Assembly (NCBI RefSeq): GCF_008086115.1
Contig: NZ_VSIY01000006.1
Span: 124,001-188,000, forward strand
Direction of reading: 5' to 3'
From: Maritimibacter fusiformis
GTDB lineage: Bacteria > Pseudomonadota > Alphaproteobacteria > Rhodobacterales > Rhodobacteraceae
Length of the DNA stretch: 64,000 nt
This document shows, in pieces, positions 62,371-64,000 of the stretch. Position 1 is the stretch's first letter. The number at the start of each line of letters is the position of its first letter. Under the pieces are notes generated by a model. It ran no database searches. It saw only the letters and a program-made list of their open reading frames with translations, and was not told the origin of the DNA. The position numbers and the translations under genes are program-made.

Positions 62371-64000
62371 CTATACGGCGGCCCGGGCCGCGCGCTTGCG
62401 TTCATGCGGGTCGAGGTGGCGTTTGCGCAGGCGGATCGCGTTCGGTGTCACTTCGACCAGTTCGTCGTCGTTGATATAGGCGATGGCCTGTTCCAGCGAA
62501 AAGATCGTGGCCGGTGTCAGCCGCACCGCCTCGTCGGTGCCCGAGGCGCGCACGTTGGTCAGCTTCTTGCCCTTGAGCGGGTTGACCTCGAGATCGTTTT
62601 CCCGCGCATGTTCGCCGATGATCATGCCCTGGTAGACCTTTTCCTGCGGCCCGATGAACATCTTGCCGCGCTCTTCGAGGTTCCACAGCGCATAGGCCAC
62701 CGCTTCGCCCGCCTCCATCGAGATCAGCACGCCCGCGCGCCGGCCCTCGATGGCGCCCTTGTGCGGCGCCCAGTCGTGAAACACCCGGTTCAGAACGCCG
62801 GTGCCGCGGGTGTCGGTCAGGAACTCGCCGTGATAGCCGATCAGCCCGCGCGACGGCACATGCGCGATGATCCGGGTCTTGCCGGTGCCCGCGGGCTTCA
62901 TCTCGACCAGCTCGCCCTTGCGCGCGCCGGTGATCTTTTCGATCACCGCGCCGGAATACTCGTCGTCGACGTCGATGGTGACTTCCTCGATCGGCTCCAG
63001 CGTCACGCCGTCCTGTTCGCGCAACAGAACCTGCGGGCGCGAGATCGACAGTTCGAACCCTTCGCGGCGCATGTTCTCGATCAGCACACCCATCTGCAAT
63101 TCGCCGCGGCCCGCAACCTCGAAGGCGTCGCCGCCCGGCGTGTCGGTGACCTTGATGGCGACGTTGCTTTCGGCCTCTTTCATCAGGCGCTCACGGATCA
63201 CGCGGCTTTGCACCTTCTTGCCGTCGCGGCCTGCGAGCGGGCTGTCGTTGATCCCGAAGGTGACCGAGATGGTCGGCGGGTCGATCGGCTGGGCGGGCAG
63301 GGGGGTGTCGACCGCGAGTGCGGCGATCGTGTCCGACACGGTGGCCTTGGACATGCCGGCAAGCGTGACGATGTCGCCCGCAATCGCCTCGGGAATCTCC
63401 TGCTGGCCGAGGCCGCGGAAGGCGAGGATCTTGGACACCCGGAATTGTTCGATCTTCTGGCCGATGCGGCTGATCGCCTGCACCGTCGCGCCGGTCTTGA
63501 GACGGCCCGATTCCACGCGGCCGGTCAGGATGCGGCCGATGAACGGATCGGCGCCCAGCGTGGTGGCGAGCATGCGAAAATCCTCGCCCTGGCGCTTGAT
63601 CTGGCGCGGCGCGGGCACATGGTTCACCACCAGCTTGAACAGCGCATCCAGGCCCTTGCGCGGCCCATCCAGCGTGGCATCGGCCCAGCCGGAGCGGCCC
63701 GAAGCGTAGAGATGCGGAAAATCAAGCTGGTCGTCGTCGGCGCCGAGGTTGGCGAACAGGTCGAACACCTCGTTCAGCGCCCGGTCTGGCTCGGCGTCGG
63801 GCTTGTCGACCTTGTTGAGCACCACGATCGGGCGCAGCCCCAGCGCCAGCGCCTTGGCGGTGACGAACTTGGTCTGCGGCATCGGCCCTTCGGCGGCGTC
63901 GACCAGCAGCACCACGCCATCGACCATCGACAGGATGCGCTCGACCTCGCCGCCGAAATCGGCGTGGCCCGGCGTGTCGACGATGTTGATGCGCGTGCCC
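62371..64000 (-). CDS. typA: Ribosome-associated GTPase TypA/BipA, 5' end outside window
   Basis: A translational GTPase (EF-G family) linked to ribosome assembly and stress growth. The 543 codons visible start in G3 ([17 protein letters not shown]) and include G4 ([18 protein letters not shown]), so only the first G-motif region is missing. The C-terminal half ([78 protein letters not shown]) is diagnostic. It reads toward lower coordinates and runs off the right edge. Confidence 0.95.
   Translation of the reverse strand, partial: GTRINIVDTPGHADFGGEVERILSMVDGVVLLVDAAEGPMPQTKFVTAKALALGLRPIVVLNKVDKPDAEPDRALNEVFDLFANLGADDDQLDFPHLYASGRSGWADATLDGPRKGLDALFKLVVNHVPAPRQIKRQGEDFRMLATTLGADPFIGRILTGRVESGRLKTGATVQAISRIGQKIEQFRVSKILAFRGLGQQEIPEAIAGDIVTLAGMSKATVSDTIAALAVDTPLPAQPIDPPTISVTFGINDSPLAGRDGKKVQSRVIRERLMKEAESNVAIKVTDTPGGDAFEVAGRGELQMGVLIENMRREGFELSISRPQVLLREQDGVTLEPIEEVTIDVDDEYSGAVIEKITGARKGELVEMKPAGTGKTRIIAHVPSRGLIGYHGEFLTDTRGTGVLNRVFHDWAPHKGAIEGRRAGVLISMEAGEAVAYALWNLEERGKMFIGPQEKVYQGMIIGEHARENDLEVNPLKGKKLTNVRASGTDEAVRLTPATIFSLEQAIAYINDDELVEVTPNAIRLRKRHLDPHERKRAARAAV

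Overview
The window is a gene-dense, GC-rich chromosomal segment of an alphaproteobacterium, most likely of the order Rhodobacterales (Roseobacter/Rhodobacter group). The grounds are gene content and order (SPOR-nagZ-scpA-scpB; rpmF-plsX-fabH-ihfA-merR; a double-length dCTP deaminase; OlsB; CcmE) and the family's dispersed GGAGTATTT..GGCCAAGATGAA intergenic repeat. There is no transposase, integrase, CRISPR array, rRNA operon or replication origin. Genus-level assignment is not possible from the sequence alone.

Layout. 1-2.9 kb: end of a SPOR protein, nagZ, scpA, scpB and a small basic protein. 2.8-8.7 kb (mostly minus): dCTP deaminase, tRNA-Pro, then merR, ihfA, fabH, plsX, rpmF and yceD (fatty-acid/phospholipid initiation with ribosomal L32). 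8.8-19.4 kb: bamE, msrB, the ornithine-lipid N-acyltransferase olsB, an ABC-F ATPase (Uup), a hemolysin III/PAQR membrane protein, a TPM-domain protein, a PLP decarboxylase, tpiA, a TfoX-N protein, an A-type Fe-S carrier, a SufT/MIP18-like protein, an AsnC regulator and the divergent phhAB phenylalanine hydroxylation operon. 19.5-25.9 kb: an unknown lipoprotein, tgt, lon, two related small membrane proteins (one with a phage-type S74 chaperone-like tail) and an HU-like protein with a histone-like basic arm. 25.9-29 kb: four tRNA genes (Val-CAC, Val-TAC, two Asp-GTC) around a polysaccharide deacetylase and a histidine phosphatase. 29-32.2 kb: cbiD-cobK-alkA-esterase, translationally coupled. 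32.2-37.5 kb: HNH endonuclease, a pterin-domain methyltransferase that may be part of a split methionine synthase, Ppx/GppA, RlmE and a secreted esterase.

38-49.6 kb is the unusual part: a single-direction block of ten genes. It starts with a one-TM protein that carries a methionine-cored coiled coil, followed by an RND efflux pair (adaptor and inner-membrane pump with a Lys/Ala/Pro tail). Then come three secreted low-complexity proteins rich in Gly/Pro/Tyr/Trp/Asn, the third resembling sulfur globule coat proteins, and a DUF4412/LolA-like secreted protein. It ends with a ParA ATPase, a membrane-anchored TPR protein, a dynamin-like GTPase with two TM segments, and an M41 (FtsH)-protease-like protein that has lost the first zinc histidine. 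A perfect palindrome of the ArsR-operator type lies just before the adaptor gene. I infer an envelope inclusion (globule) or membrane-remodelling system with export, coat, positioning and membrane-fission parts. The function is unproven.

49.6-64 kb: GDP-mannose genes (manC/algA type and phosphomannomutase), a DadA-like oxidoreductase, an AhpD-like protein, an unknown secreted protein, moaA, a small lipoprotein, an acyl-CoA synthetase, murI, argC, ccmE, a VOC dioxygenase-like protein and the 3' part of typA/bipA, which runs off the window.
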